DNA from: Polyangia bacterium
GTDB taxonomy: Bacteria > Myxococcota_A > Polyangia > Nannocystales > Nannocystaceae
Assembly (NCBI GenBank): GCA_030424595.1
Contig: JAUHWG010000004.1
Location: 286,837-350,836, forward strand
Direction: 5' to 3'
Length of the DNA stretch: 64,000 bases
Part shown: positions 44,246 to 52,218 of the stretch, piece after piece
How the letters are laid out: each line of letters starts with the position of its first letter
Position numbering within the stretch: the first letter of the stretch is position 1
The notes under the pieces: generated by a model
Told to the model about the DNA's origin: nothing
Seen by the model: the letters and a program-made list of their open reading frames with translations, nothing else
Databases searched by the model: none
Position numbers and translations under genes: made by a program

Positions 44246-45170
44246 GCCCCTGCCGAACATGGTGCTCCTCGCGATCCCTGCCTTCGCGGTGCTGGTCACC
44301 CTCGAGATCGCCGCTTGGCGTCTCGCCCGGCGAGGCCGCTACGAGACCCGCGACACCGCGGCGAGCCTGACGATGGGCATCGTCAACCTCGGGATCGGCG
44401 TCGCCACGGGGGCGCTGATCGTCGGCGCTCACGAGCTCGCCTATCACCACCGAATCTTCGATCTCGACCGGTCGTGGTGGGTCTTTCTCCTCTGCTTTCT
44501 CGGCCAGGATCTCGCCTATTACTGGTTCCACCGCCTCGCCCACGAGCGGCGGTGGATGTGGGCCTCCCACGTCGTCCACCACTCATCGCGCCACTACAAC
44601 CTGTCGACGGCGCTCCGCCAGACCTGGACCGGGACCCTCTCGCTGGCCTTCATCTTCACCCTGCCGCTGGCGCTCCTCGGCTTTGAGCCGATCATGATCC
44701 TCTTCTTCGCCGGCCTCTCGCTGGTCTACCAATTCTGGATCCACACCGAGGTGATCCGGACGATGGGCCCCTTTGAGTGGGTCTTCAACACGCCGAGCCA
44801 TCACCGGGTCCACCACGCCTTCAACCCGCGCTACCTGGACGCCAACTACGCGGGCGTGCTCATCCTCTGGGATCGCCTCTTCGGCACCTTCGTCGCCGAG
44901 GATCCGGCCGAGCCGCCGCGCTACGGCCTGGTGAAGAACCTCGGCACCTTCAACCCGCTGAAGATCGCCTTTCATGAGTGGGTCGCGATCGGTCGCGACG
45001 TCGCCGGTTCCCGCAGCCTCCGCGAGGTGCTCGGCTACACCTGGGGCCCGCCGGGGTGGAGCACCGACGGCTCGCGGAAGACCAGCGCGATCCTGAAGGC
45101 GCAGTGGCGGGAGCGGGAGCTCGCCGGCGCGGCGGAGCGCCCTACGCTCGGATCCTCGGCGAGCTCGTGA
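44238..45170 (+). CDS. Fatty acid hydroxylase/sterol desaturase superfamily protein
   Basis: 310 residues, an integral membrane di-iron enzyme. Histidine boxes: FHRLAH (HxxxH), SHVVHHSS (HxxHH) and SHHRVHH (HHxxHH), with membrane helices between (WWVFLLCFLGQDLAYYWF, LSLAFIFTLPLALLGFEPIM). HTEVIRTMGPFEWVFNTPSH is typical of the C-4 sterol oxidase/alkylglycerol monooxygenase-like subgroup of the superfamily. Myxobacteria of the Nannocystis group make sterols, so a sterol or lipid-hydroxylation role is plausible. Part of a two-gene operon with the small protein before it. Confidence 0.9.
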   Translation: MGEPLPNMVLLAIPAFAVLVTLEIAAWRLARRGRYETRDTAASLTMGIVNLGIGVATGALIVGAHELAYHHRIFDLDRSWWVFLLCFLGQDLAYYWFHRLAHERRWMWASHVVHHSSRHYNLSTALRQTWTGTLSLAFIFTLPLALLGFEPIMILFFAGLSLVYQFWIHTEVIRTMGPFEWVFNTPSHHRVHHAFNPRYLDANYAGVLILWDRLFGTFVAEDPAEPPRYGLVKNLGTFNPLKIAFHEWVAIGRDVAGSRSLREVLGYTWGPPGWSTDGSRKTSAILKAQWRERELAGAAERPTLGSSASS

Positions 45171-45200
45171 GCCCAGGTCTCTGACGCGGGTGATTGCCGT

Positions 45201-46619
45201 TCAGTCTGAGGCGGCGTCGCTGGAGCCGCAGGCGTACTCCGCGTTGGTCGCCTGTTTCCAGCCGAGCATCGCCGCGATCGCGTCGTCGGCGAAGTCGCGG
45301 TTGTCCCCCTCGTCGACGATGTTGGTCCGCTCGAGCGGATCCTCGCTCAGGTCGAAGACCTCCGGGGAGCGCGCCTCGTAGTGATAGATCGCCTTGCGCT
45401 CACCTTCGAGCATCGCCATGCACCGATCGTTCGCCCAGCATGTGGCGAAGAGCCGCTCATGACCTGCGCTCCCGAAGAGGTCGAGCCCCGGCAGGGTTCC
45501 GCCGAGCTGGAGGCCGAGCAGCGAGGCGACCGTCGGGACGATGTCGATGGTCTGGCGCAGGCCGTCGACGACGGTCCCGGGTGGGCCGACACCCGGACCG
45601 CTGAGGACGATCGGCACCCGCAGGCCCTCCTCCCAGATGACGTTGTCGTGCTGGGTCCGGCCGTGCTCGCCAAAGCCCTCGCCGTGGTCGCCGGTGACCA
45701 CGAAGAGGGTGCTCTCCAGGAGCCCGCGATCCTCCAGCCCTGCGTGGAGCTTGCCGATGAAGCGGTCGGTGTAGGCGAGGGTGTTGAGGTAGTTGTTCAG
45801 GGTTCGGTCGGCGACAAAGGGCGTGGTCGGGAAGCCGAGCGGCACGCCGTAGTCGTGGTGCGGGGTGAGGGTGAGCACCGCGAGGAAGAAGGGGTCGTCT
45901 CCCTGTCGATCGACCCACTCGAGCGCCGGCGCGAGCATGATGTCGTCCTCGTAGCCGAAGTAGCTCGACTCGTCGAAGCCTGCGTGCGGGAGGTCGTCGG
46001 CGCTGAGGAATTCCTCAAAGCCGAGGCGCTCCACCATCGACGCGCGGTTCTCGAAGGTGGGTCGGGCTGGTTGGATAAAGAGGGTCCCGTAGCCGCCCTC
46101 CGAGAGGCTCTGCGCGAGACATGCCCGGGGGAGGACGCCGGGCTCCGCCTCGTTCACGGCCTTGACCACCTCGGGGTAGAGGCCGCAGAAGATCGAGACG
46201 AGGGCCTTCGAGGTGTGGGGGAGCACCGTGTACGCGGTGTCGACGAGCGCGCCGCCCTCCGCGAGGGAGCCCAGGAAGGGCGTGGTCTGTAGGCTCGGGG
46301 CGTGGGGTGTGGCCGAGCGCGCGCGCAGCGACTCAAACACGACGATAACGACGTTGAGGCGCTCGTCGGGCGGCGTGTCCAAGATGTCCTCATCACCCCC
46401 GTCGTCGACCGCCGTCGTCGCGCTCTCGCAGGGTCCCTGACAGGCGAGCGAGGAGCTGAGGGCGAGGGTGAGCGGGAGGCTGAGCAGGAGCGGGAGCAGG
46501 GGCCCTGCGCGGAGGCCTGAACGGAGCTCTGCGGCGAGGGCGTGCGGGCCAAGGACGCGCCGCCGCCTCCCCCTCGGGGGCGACGCAGACCCGAGGGGCT
46601 GACGTTGCGAGCGACGCAC
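45201..46619 (-). CDS. Alkaline-phosphatase-superfamily (sulfatase/LtaS-like) lipoprotein
   Basis: 472 residues: signal peptide with lipobox SSLAC, then an alkaline phosphatase-superfamily domain. VVIVVFESLRARSATPHAPS holds a metal Glu; PHTSKALVSIFCGLYPE carries Thr as probable nucleophile, without the Cys/Ser-x-Pro-x-Arg motif of true sulfatases. VVTGDHGEGFGEHGRTQHDN has the Asp/His metal ligands. Thr nucleophiles are found in LtaS-type phosphoglycerol and phosphoethanolamine transferases, so transfer or cleavage of a phospholipid head group at the outer face is more likely than sulfate hydrolysis. GTG 46619 is chosen because the signal peptide begins shortly after. Confidence 0.82.
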   Translation of the reverse strand: MRRSQRQPLGSASPPRGRRRRVLGPHALAAELRSGLRAGPLLPLLLSLPLTLALSSSLACQGPCESATTAVDDGGDEDILDTPPDERLNVVIVVFESLRARSATPHAPSLQTTPFLGSLAEGGALVDTAYTVLPHTSKALVSIFCGLYPEVVKAVNEAEPGVLPRACLAQSLSEGGYGTLFIQPARPTFENRASMVERLGFEEFLSADDLPHAGFDESSYFGYEDDIMLAPALEWVDRQGDDPFFLAVLTLTPHHDYGVPLGFPTTPFVADRTLNNYLNTLAYTDRFIGKLHAGLEDRGLLESTLFVVTGDHGEGFGEHGRTQHDNVIWEEGLRVPIVLSGPGVGPPGTVVDGLRQTIDIVPTVASLLGLQLGGTLPGLDLFGSAGHERLFATCWANDRCMAMLEGERKAIYHYEARSPEVFDLSEDPLERTNIVDEGDNRDFADDAIAAMLGWKQATNAEYACGSSDAASD

Positions 46620-46946
46620 CGCCGAAACGTAGCAGGGATGATCGCGAAGAGCGTCGCAAGGATTGCGAGGCCTCTTCACTCTCGGTCTACGCCGCCCTCT
46701 CGCCGCGTTCGCCCCGTCGGGGTCGAGCGCTGCCCTTGTGCACCTTTCGCCGCGTCGACCTGCTGTGCGGGGGTCGGCGCGTTCGATCTCGCCCAGGCAT
46801 GCCCGGGCGCCCGCAGGCTGCGCTCGCCGAAGCCACGAAGAAAGCCGCGAAGACCGGTGGCCATGGCGCGAGAGAACGCGGGCCGCCGGGCTGCGACGAG
46901 CGAGCCCATGCGCTGTGGCGGGCACGCTGGGGTATCCTCGCGGGCG
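46620..46946. other. Divergent spacer before the second hydroxylase gene
   Basis: About 330 bases with no supported gene; it must carry the promoters of the lipoprotein (minus) and the hydroxylase-like gene (plus). The plus frame of the latter is open across it, but starts within it lack membrane-protein character until ATG 46947. Confidence 0.35.
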
Positions 46947-47729
46947 ATGGCGGCTTGGATCGGCGAGCTGGGGATTTTTGAGGTCTTGGCGCTCGTCGCC
47001 GGCTTCCACGTCGGCCTCACGGTCCTGTGCACGGGCGTCGGTCTTCTCCTGGAGCGGATCTTCCGTCATCGCCGGGTCTGGGCGGTCCCCCTCGATCGCG
47101 GTCAGTACGGCTTCGAGCTGGCCGGCAACCTCCGCTTTATCAGCGTGCAGATCATCGCCTTTACCGCGGTGCTCTACGGCGGTCACATCCGCTTCGACGA
47201 GGTCGGCGACGCCTCTGCGATCGGCACCTTCGTCGCCGTCTACTACAGCTTTCAGATCTACTACTACGGTCTTCATCGGCTCATGCACCGGCGGCCGTGG
47301 ATCCGCTTTCATCGCTGGCACCATCGCTCGCGGGTGACCACGCCGTTCACCGGACAGTCGATGAGCGCGGTCGAGGCGCTCGGTTGGGCGCTGGGCTACG
47401 TCGGGCTCCCGGCGCTGCTCTCCCTGTGGACGCCGCTCTCCTTCGCCGGTTGGGCGGCCTACATCGTCTACAACATCAGCGGCAACATCATCGGCCACGT
47501 GAACGTCGAGTTCCACAACCCCTTCGGCCGCAGTCGGCTGGTCTCGGTGATCCAGCCGCCGGTCATCTATCACGCGCTCCACCACGCCCGCTGGACCGGT
47601 CACTACGGCTTCGCGTCGACGGGGCTCGACGGGCTCTTCGGCACCGAGTTCGCCGATTGGCAGGCGGTGGTGCGGCGGGTCGACGGCGGTCAACCGCTGA
47701 CGAGCCTCAAGCAGCGTGTCACGTCCTGA
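46947..47729 (+). CDS. Second fatty acid hydroxylase/sterol desaturase superfamily protein
   Basis: 260 residues. His boxes HRLMH, FHRWHH and YHALHH, with a further HVNVEFHN, and about four membrane helices (LALVAGFHVGLTVLCTGVGL, ISVQIIAFTAVLYGGH). It is clearly of the same superfamily as the enzyme at 44238-45170 but only distantly related (different His-box spacing, no HTEV segment). A di-iron oxygenase or desaturase acting on membrane lipid or sterol is expected. It ends in a gene-poor stretch with an SDR remnant. Confidence 0.88.
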   Translation: MAAWIGELGIFEVLALVAGFHVGLTVLCTGVGLLLERIFRHRRVWAVPLDRGQYGFELAGNLRFISVQIIAFTAVLYGGHIRFDEVGDASAIGTFVAVYYSFQIYYYGLHRLMHRRPWIRFHRWHHRSRVTTPFTGQSMSAVEALGWALGYVGLPALLSLWTPLSFAGWAAYIVYNISGNIIGHVNVEFHNPFGRSRLVSVIQPPVIYHALHHARWTGHYGFASTGLDGLFGTEFADWQAVVRRVDGGQPLTSLKQRVTS

Positions 47730-47927
47730 GGGCGCCTTGATGGTCCCGACGCGCGAGGGCTGGCTCTCGCCTGTCTCTCGGAGCGCGCTGAGCACGAGCC
47801 GCGGTCGAGGCTCGGAGCCCTCACGTGGACCGCCGACCGCGGCCGCGGCCGCGCGGGGGCGCAGCTGTGGCGAGGGCGCGCGCGCGCAGGTCTCGGCGAT
47901 GCTCTGGCGGAGCCAGCGGTGCCCCGG

Positions 47928-48028
47928 ATCTCAAGTATCGGATCTCGAGGGCAGACGTGGCGGAGTTCATGCTCAGGCAGCTCGAGACTGACGCCTACGT
48001 CGGCAAGCTGCCCTGCGTCTCCAACTAG
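47928..48028 (+). pseudogene. C-terminal remnant of an NAD(P)-binding (NmrA/SDR-like) protein
   Basis: The reading frame DLKYRISRADVAEFMLRQLE, then TDAYVGKLPCVSN and a TAG stop, is the usual C-terminal end of NAD(P)H-binding atypical SDRs (ISRADVAxFML...). Upstream it turns into Arg-rich non-coding frame without a Rossmann motif. The rest of the gene is missing, and the remnant's stop codon is in the CTAG that opens a solo MITE-type end. The 200 bases before it (47730-47927) hold nothing recognisable. Confidence 0.65.
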
Positions 48029-48063
48029 CGAGAGTGCGCGGGACTCTTGCCACGGTCTGCTAG
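48025..48063. mobile_element. CTAG-bracketed derivative of the MITE-like family
   Basis: 39 bases running from CTAGCGAGAGTGCGCGGGAC to TCTTGCCACGGTCTGCTAG. The right part is the right inverted repeat of the element at 58114-58277 in the same orientation; the interior and left end are gone. Both CTAG ends hold stop codons: TAG of the SDR remnant on the plus strand, and TAG of the metallophosphoesterase gene on the minus strand. Confidence 0.7.
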
Positions 48064-49241
48064 GCGCGCTCGAGCTCGACCAGCGTGATCTCCTGGGCGC
48101 TCCCGAGGCGGAACGGAGGGCCCCAGTAGGTCGTGCCGGCGTTGATGTAGAGCCAGGTCGCGCCGACCTTCTGTAGGCCGGTGGTGAAGCGCAGCGCGAG
48201 GCTGAGGAGAACGGTGAAGGGGAAGTACTGACCGCCGTGGGTGTGGCCCGAGAGCTGAAGGTCGACGCTGAGTCCTTCGGTGTCGAGGATGCTCTTCGGC
48301 TGGTGCGCGAGGAGGATCCGAAGGTCCGCGGCGGGCGCCCCGGCCATCGCCTTCGCCGGGTCCGAGGTGTGCGCCTCGACGAAGCGCTTCGCGCTGAGGT
48401 CGTAGACCCCTGCGACGACGATGCGTGCGCCGTCATGCTCGACGACGGTGTGCTCATTGCCGAGGACTCGCCAGCCGAGCGCCGTCTTGCAGTGGTCGAT
48501 CCAGGGTTCGGCCCCCGAGAAGTACTCGTGGTTGCCGGTGACAAAGAAGGTCCCGTGGCGCGACCGGAGCTCGCCGAGCGGCGCGACGTAGTCGGCGATC
48601 CGGTCGACCGTGCCGTCGACGAGATCACCCGTAACCGCGACCATATCGGCGCCGAGCTTGTTGACGATGTCGACGACTCCGCGCATGTCCGCGTCGCGGA
48701 TCGTCGGTCCCACGTGGAGGTCCGAGATCTGCGCGATCTTGAGGCCCCGCAGCGCCTCTGGGAGGTCGTCGATCGAGATCTTGACGCGCTTGACCGCGGC
48801 CAGGCGTCGAGCTTGGACGAAGGCCGCGCCCGAGACCAGGGCTGTGACCCCGAGGACCCCGTAGTTGAGGAGGCGCCGGAGGAAACGACGGCGCTCTGGG
48901 TCGACCGGGAGGAGCTCGCGGCCGCTGACCCGGGCGACCAGCCGGAGCAGCAGCAGGGCCAGATCGAGGAGGAGGGTGAACGCGAGGAGCAGCGAGAAGA
49001 CGCCGAAGAAGATCCAGCCGGCGAACTGCAGAAGATCGGCCCACCAGACCCCGGTGAGCGGCATCAGGCGAAAGACCCAGGGGAGCGTGAGGCCCGAGAT
49101 CAGCGCGAGAATCCAGGCGATCCGGCGGCCGCGGGCGGTCAGGTTGGCGCCGGCCATCAGACGGCTGGCGACATAGCTGTGCATGCCGACCGAGATCGCC
49201 GTCAGGACCGCGGTGAAGAGGAGGCGTTGGGTCGTGGTCAT
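48060..49241 (-). CDS. Membrane-anchored metallophosphoesterase (YkuE/YaeI-like)
   Basis: 393 residues. Four or five N-terminal membrane helices (LLFTAVLTAISVGMHSYV, WILALISGLTLPWVFRLM, FGVFSLLLAFTLLLDLALLL) are followed by a calcineurin-like domain: IAQISDLHVGP, VAVTGDLVDGTVD, FVTGNHEYFSGAEPW and LQLSGHTHGGQYFP, the full DxH/GDxxD/GNHE/GHTHGG set for two metals. Family members such as YaeI or YkuE hydrolyse phospho-lipids like UDP-diacylglucosamine or are found at the cell wall. The TAG stop lies in the CTAG that ends a solo MITE-type end. Confidence 0.92.
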   Translation of the reverse strand: MTTTQRLLFTAVLTAISVGMHSYVASRLMAGANLTARGRRIAWILALISGLTLPWVFRLMPLTGVWWADLLQFAGWIFFGVFSLLLAFTLLLDLALLLLRLVARVSGRELLPVDPERRRFLRRLLNYGVLGVTALVSGAAFVQARRLAAVKRVKISIDDLPEALRGLKIAQISDLHVGPTIRDADMRGVVDIVNKLGADMVAVTGDLVDGTVDRIADYVAPLGELRSRHGTFFVTGNHEYFSGAEPWIDHCKTALGWRVLGNEHTVVEHDGARIVVAGVYDLSAKRFVEAHTSDPAKAMAGAPAADLRILLAHQPKSILDTEGLSVDLQLSGHTHGGQYFPFTVLLSLALRFTTGLQKVGATWLYINAGTTYWGPPFRLGSAQEITLVELERA

Positions 49242-49434
49242 CGCGTCGCGGGGTCCGAAGGTGCCCCAGGATAGGTCAGCAGGTCGAGGAGAGGCTCCTA
49301 CAATTGGACGCTCTTGGCCGATGTGCATGTCGAGGGCGAGGGACGGTCCCATGTCCGCGCGCGCGCGCAGCCATCGCAGGTGTGAAGCCGCGGTGAGGCG
49401 CCCAGGCGCACCTGCACCCTGCTACATTCCCCGA

Positions 49435-50154
49435 ATGAGGAACGGGGCGAGAGAATTCTCAGCGAGGGCGGTAGCGGTGGCGGTGGCGGTGGCGGTGATG
49501 GCCTGCGCCGCGTGTGCGCCCGACGACACCGCGAAGGCCAAGGCCGCGGTCGACAAGACGATCGTCGACGCGAGCAACCTGGCGAAGGAGGGGGCGGACG
49601 CGACGGACAAGGCCGCGGCGGCGGCGAAGGAGACCAGCGAGGTCGCGACCGCCTGGGCGACGGACATCAAGCGAAGCTCGGGCGAGCTGAGCGCGACCGC
49701 TAGCCACTGGATCGACGACGCGGCGAAGCTCACCGAGGGGTCCGAGGCCACGATCGAGACGATCCTCGCCAGCGGTACACAGGTCGCCCCGACGGCGATC
49801 GAGATCGGCACCTCGCTCAGCTCCGCGGTCGACCGCGACACCGTCTTCGAGCCGATCTTTCAGAGCGTCGAGGTCTCCGACGAGGAGGGGGCGGCGCTGC
49901 GGACATCGGCGGAGGCGGACAGGGCGATCGCGGCGATGCCCCGCGTCGAGGTCATCGATGGCCTGACGATCGGTTTCAAGGATCTGACGAGCACGACCGC
50001 CAAGGAACGGGTGACCGAGAGCGGATACCTCGTCATCTGGCGCAAGGACGGCTACCTGATCGGCTTTGTCTATCGATCACGGCAGGCGGTCGACCTCGAG
50101 AAGCTGATCGCGGACGCTCCCCGTCTGATCGCGCTCGTCCAGTCTGCGCTGTAG
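49435..50154 (+). CDS. Lipoprotein with helical stalk
   Basis: 239 residues: signal peptide with the unusual VAVAVAVAV core (GCGGTG repeats) and lipobox CAAC, a long helical segment (AKAAVDKTIVDASNLAKEGA, TDKAAAAAKETSEVATAWAT) and a small alpha/beta C-terminal domain (VEVIDGLTIGFKDLTSTTAK, SGYLVIWRKDGYLIGFVYRS). No family recognised. A strong hairpin follows 20 bases after the stop. Envelope location; function unknown. Confidence 0.8.
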   Translation: MRNGAREFSARAVAVAVAVAVMACAACAPDDTAKAKAAVDKTIVDASNLAKEGADATDKAAAAAKETSEVATAWATDIKRSSGELSATASHWIDDAAKLTEGSEATIETILASGTQVAPTAIEIGTSLSSAVDRDTVFEPIFQSVEVSDEEGAALRTSAEADRAIAAMPRVEVIDGLTIGFKDLTSTTAKERVTESGYLVIWRKDGYLIGFVYRSRQAVDLEKLIADAPRLIALVQSAL

Positions 50155-50173
50155 AAGCCGGCGAGCACTCCTA

Positions 50174-50242
50174 CGAGAGAGGCCGCCAACGCGTCGTCCA
50201 CCGCCCTCGGGCTGGTGTTCGTCGCGTCGGCGGCCTCTCTCG
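50174..50242. terminator. 20-bp inverted repeat (strong terminator or structured element)
   Basis: CGAGAGAGGCCGCCAACGCG and CGCGTCGGCGGCCTCTCTCG pair over 19 of 20 positions with a 29-base loop. It follows the lipoprotein stop by 19 bases. The stretch after it (50262-50350) is unusually AT-rich for this genome (CTATCGAATGTCCATAGGTC, CGTATCTTACGAAGGTAGG) and contains no gene. Confidence 0.75.
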
Positions 50243-50466
50243 GGCAGCGGGTCGCTGCGATATAGGGCTATCGAATGTCCATAGGTCGTATCTTACGAAG
50301 GTAGGTGCAAAGTCTAGCGTAGCGCAGGGTTATGTCTCATGAATGTAACGAAAGGACGAGGGAGGCCCCCGCATCGCGGCTGGGCGCGCCTCAGAGCCCT
50401 CAGCTAGCAGCCGAGGTCGCGAAGGTGTGGGCCCCTGGTCCCAAGCCAAGGGCCCACGCGATAGGT

Positions 50467-51069
50467 CTACTTCGCGAGGTTGTCGCCGGCCTTGAGGAGG
50501 ACTCCCTGAGCGGTGAAGGCATTGTCACAGTTCAGGTGGCAGGTCTCGCGGTTTGTCTCGTGCTCGACGTCCTTCTGCTCGCAGCGATCGCTGCAGGCGT
50601 CGAGCTCGGTCATCAGCCTATGGGCCTTGGAGTCCGGGGTGATGCCAGCGGACTCGGCCCGGTTGCGGCAGCGCAGCATGCAGGACTCGAGGTTGGTCGG
50701 TGTCTCGTAGTCCTTGTTGGTACAGGTGGTCGCACAGGCGCTATAGGCCTCTAGGGTCGCTCGGATCGCGCCCATCTGTCCGTCGATGTCGCGGTCCGAG
50801 GCAGTCTCGACGCCGAGGCCGGACCCCTCATCTACGGCCGGTGACCCCTCGTCGCTCGGCTCCGAGGCCCCGTCGCGGACTGTGAGCAGGTCGGGCGTAC
50901 GGGTCGTCACGGGCTGCTCCTTGGACGTCTCTTGGAGGCTCGCGGAGGCCAGGTGTGGCCGAACGACGTCCCGGTTCTGCTCTCCGGTGGTACCGGAGTC
51001 GCAGGCGAGGGTGCCGGCGAGGATGGTGCCAAGGGTGAGGAGGAGGGACTGTCGAAGTGCGGAGATCAT
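50467..51069 (-). CDS. Lipoprotein with two CX3C-X13-CX3C helical hairpin repeats
   Basis: 200 residues. Signal peptide with lipobox GTLAC, a Ser/Thr/Glu-rich linker, then two homologous units: ACATTCTNKDYETPTNLESC MLRC and ACSDRCEQKDVEHETNRETC HLNC. Both have exactly CX3C-X13-CX3C spacing, predicted to give two helical hairpins each closed by two disulfides, as in the twin-CX3C proteins (small Tims) or alpha-hairpinins. Function unknown; probably a small exported binding protein. ATG 51069 is used because the signal peptide begins there; its ribosome binding site is weak. Confidence 0.8.
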   Translation of the reverse strand: MISALRQSLLLTLGTILAGTLACDSGTTGEQNRDVVRPHLASASLQETSKEQPVTTRTPDLLTVRDGASEPSDEGSPAVDEGSGLGVETASDRDIDGQMGAIRATLEAYSACATTCTNKDYETPTNLESCMLRCRNRAESAGITPDSKAHRLMTELDACSDRCEQKDVEHETNRETCHLNCDNAFTAQGVLLKAGDNLAK

Positions 51070-51630
51070 GAAGGTTCTTTCTTGGTTGAGCGCGGTCATC
51101 ACGGCAGCAGGGTGCCTCGCCGAGTGAGCGCGACTGTGGACGCCTGAGTGGCGTTTCGGCTGGAGTGCCTGGCCTCGGGCTCTGTCATCCCCTACGGGGC
51201 GGCGAGCCGAGAGCTTGGTCCTGTCGTCCCGCTTGGACAACATGGCGCGATCGAACGCGCCGTCGGCTAGCCGGTCTGCATGAGTGCGACATCAGCCCGC
51301 CGATGGTCAGTTTATAGAGGATAGCGCTTGAGATGTCAAGCGAGGGGCTTGGTGCTCGCTCGCGCTGGAGGCGGTGAGGAGCGGCTCGGGGCCCTGTATG
51401 CGATCAGCTCCGGGACCGAGTGCATATGTCACATGGGCCATGTTGATGGGTCGCAGGCTTCTGTGGACCGATCGACGTTCGACCGATCGAGGGACGCAGG
51501 TAGAGGTGGGACCTCCCGTGCTCCGAGCGGCACCGATGATCCTACGGAGCCGACGGTGGGTAGAGCGAGCGTGCGGGCATCTCCTGGGAGCTTCGGACGG
51601 CCCGGGGTCTACCTACCGGTTCACGTGCAG
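51070..51630. other. Gene-free region upstream of the CX3C lipoprotein
   Basis: Contains the promoter side of the minus-strand CX3C lipoprotein gene and a less GC-rich patch at 51308-51337 (GTTTATAGAGGATAGCGCTT). No frame has a family match, signal peptide or ribosome binding site. It leads into the 19-bp minisatellite. Confidence 0.4.
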
Positions 51631-51763
51631 TCGTGCCGCGCCTCTACTATCGTGCCGCACCTCTACTATCGTGCCGCGCCTCTACTATCGTGCCGCACCT
51701 CTACTATCGTGCCGCACCTCTACTATCGTGCCGCACCTCTACTATCGTGCCGCACCTCTACTA
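51631..51763. repeat. 19-bp minisatellite, 7 copies
   Basis: Seven head-to-tail copies of TCGTGCCGC(A/G)CCTCTACTA, differing only at position 10 (G, A, G, A, A, A, A). The unit is not a multiple of three, so the array is read in all three frames, and none contains a stop. It lies 456 bases upstream of the FAS1-OmpA gene. No CRISPR spacer structure is present. Confidence 0.95.
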
Positions 51764-51944
51764 TGTCATCGGGCCGTGTCGCGTGGGTCATCGGGCTACG
51801 CGGATGCGCGGCACGGCTAGCACGGTGAGTCGAGCCTCGGGATCATGCCCTCAACAGATCGGACGACTCGGAGACATGCCACGCGGGGCGCCAGCGCCCC
51901 GCGTGTTCGCACGAGTCGGGGGGATGCATACGAGCATGGTTTCG

Positions 51945-51962
51945 GATGTCCCATTGGACATC
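51945..51962. promoter_or_regulatory. Palindromic operator-like site
   Basis: GATGTCCCATTGGACATC: perfect 7-bp arms and a 4-base centre. It lies 26 bases upstream of a candidate promoter and about 260 bases before the FAS1-OmpA gene. It could be a regulator binding site or a small hairpin. Confidence 0.4.
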
Positions 51963-51987
51963 TGTCTGGGAGCCTCAGGGGACCCGC

Positions 51988-52016
51988 TTGCACTTTTCTC
52001 CAAGTTAGGCTACTGT
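51988..52016 (+). promoter_or_regulatory. Candidate sigma70-type promoter
   Basis: TTGCAC (51988-51993), a 17-base spacer, TACTGT (52011-52016), in a relatively AT-rich patch. The following 200 bases to the FAS1-OmpA start have no supported gene, so the leader would be long. Confidence 0.35.
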
Positions 52017-52218
52017 CTGGGCGTCGACGAGTTGGTGCGCCGCAAGTGAACGGTCCGGACTTCGAGTCCGTGTGGCCCATCTGCGCAGCGCTCATCTTCT
52101 CAAGACGACAGGTCGTGCCGGTCTCGGCGCTCCTCCTCCGAGGACAGCGCCTCCACCGCACTCGGGCCGCCCCGACGTGGCCCCACGCCCTGAATATCAA
52201 CGAACGAGAAAGGAACCA

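Noticed and set aside
46620..47795. Upstream extension of the sulfatase-like frame
   Set aside because: It overlaps the second hydroxylase-like gene on the other strand, and the signal peptide appears only after 46619.
51631..51763. CRISPR array or plasmid iterons
   Set aside because: There are no spacers between units and no cas genes; no rep gene or AT-rich origin is nearby.
51328..52049. Three overlapping plus-strand frames through the 19-bp array
   Set aside because: They are open only because the repeat unit lacks stops in every frame; no ribosome binding site, signal peptide or family feature supports any of them.
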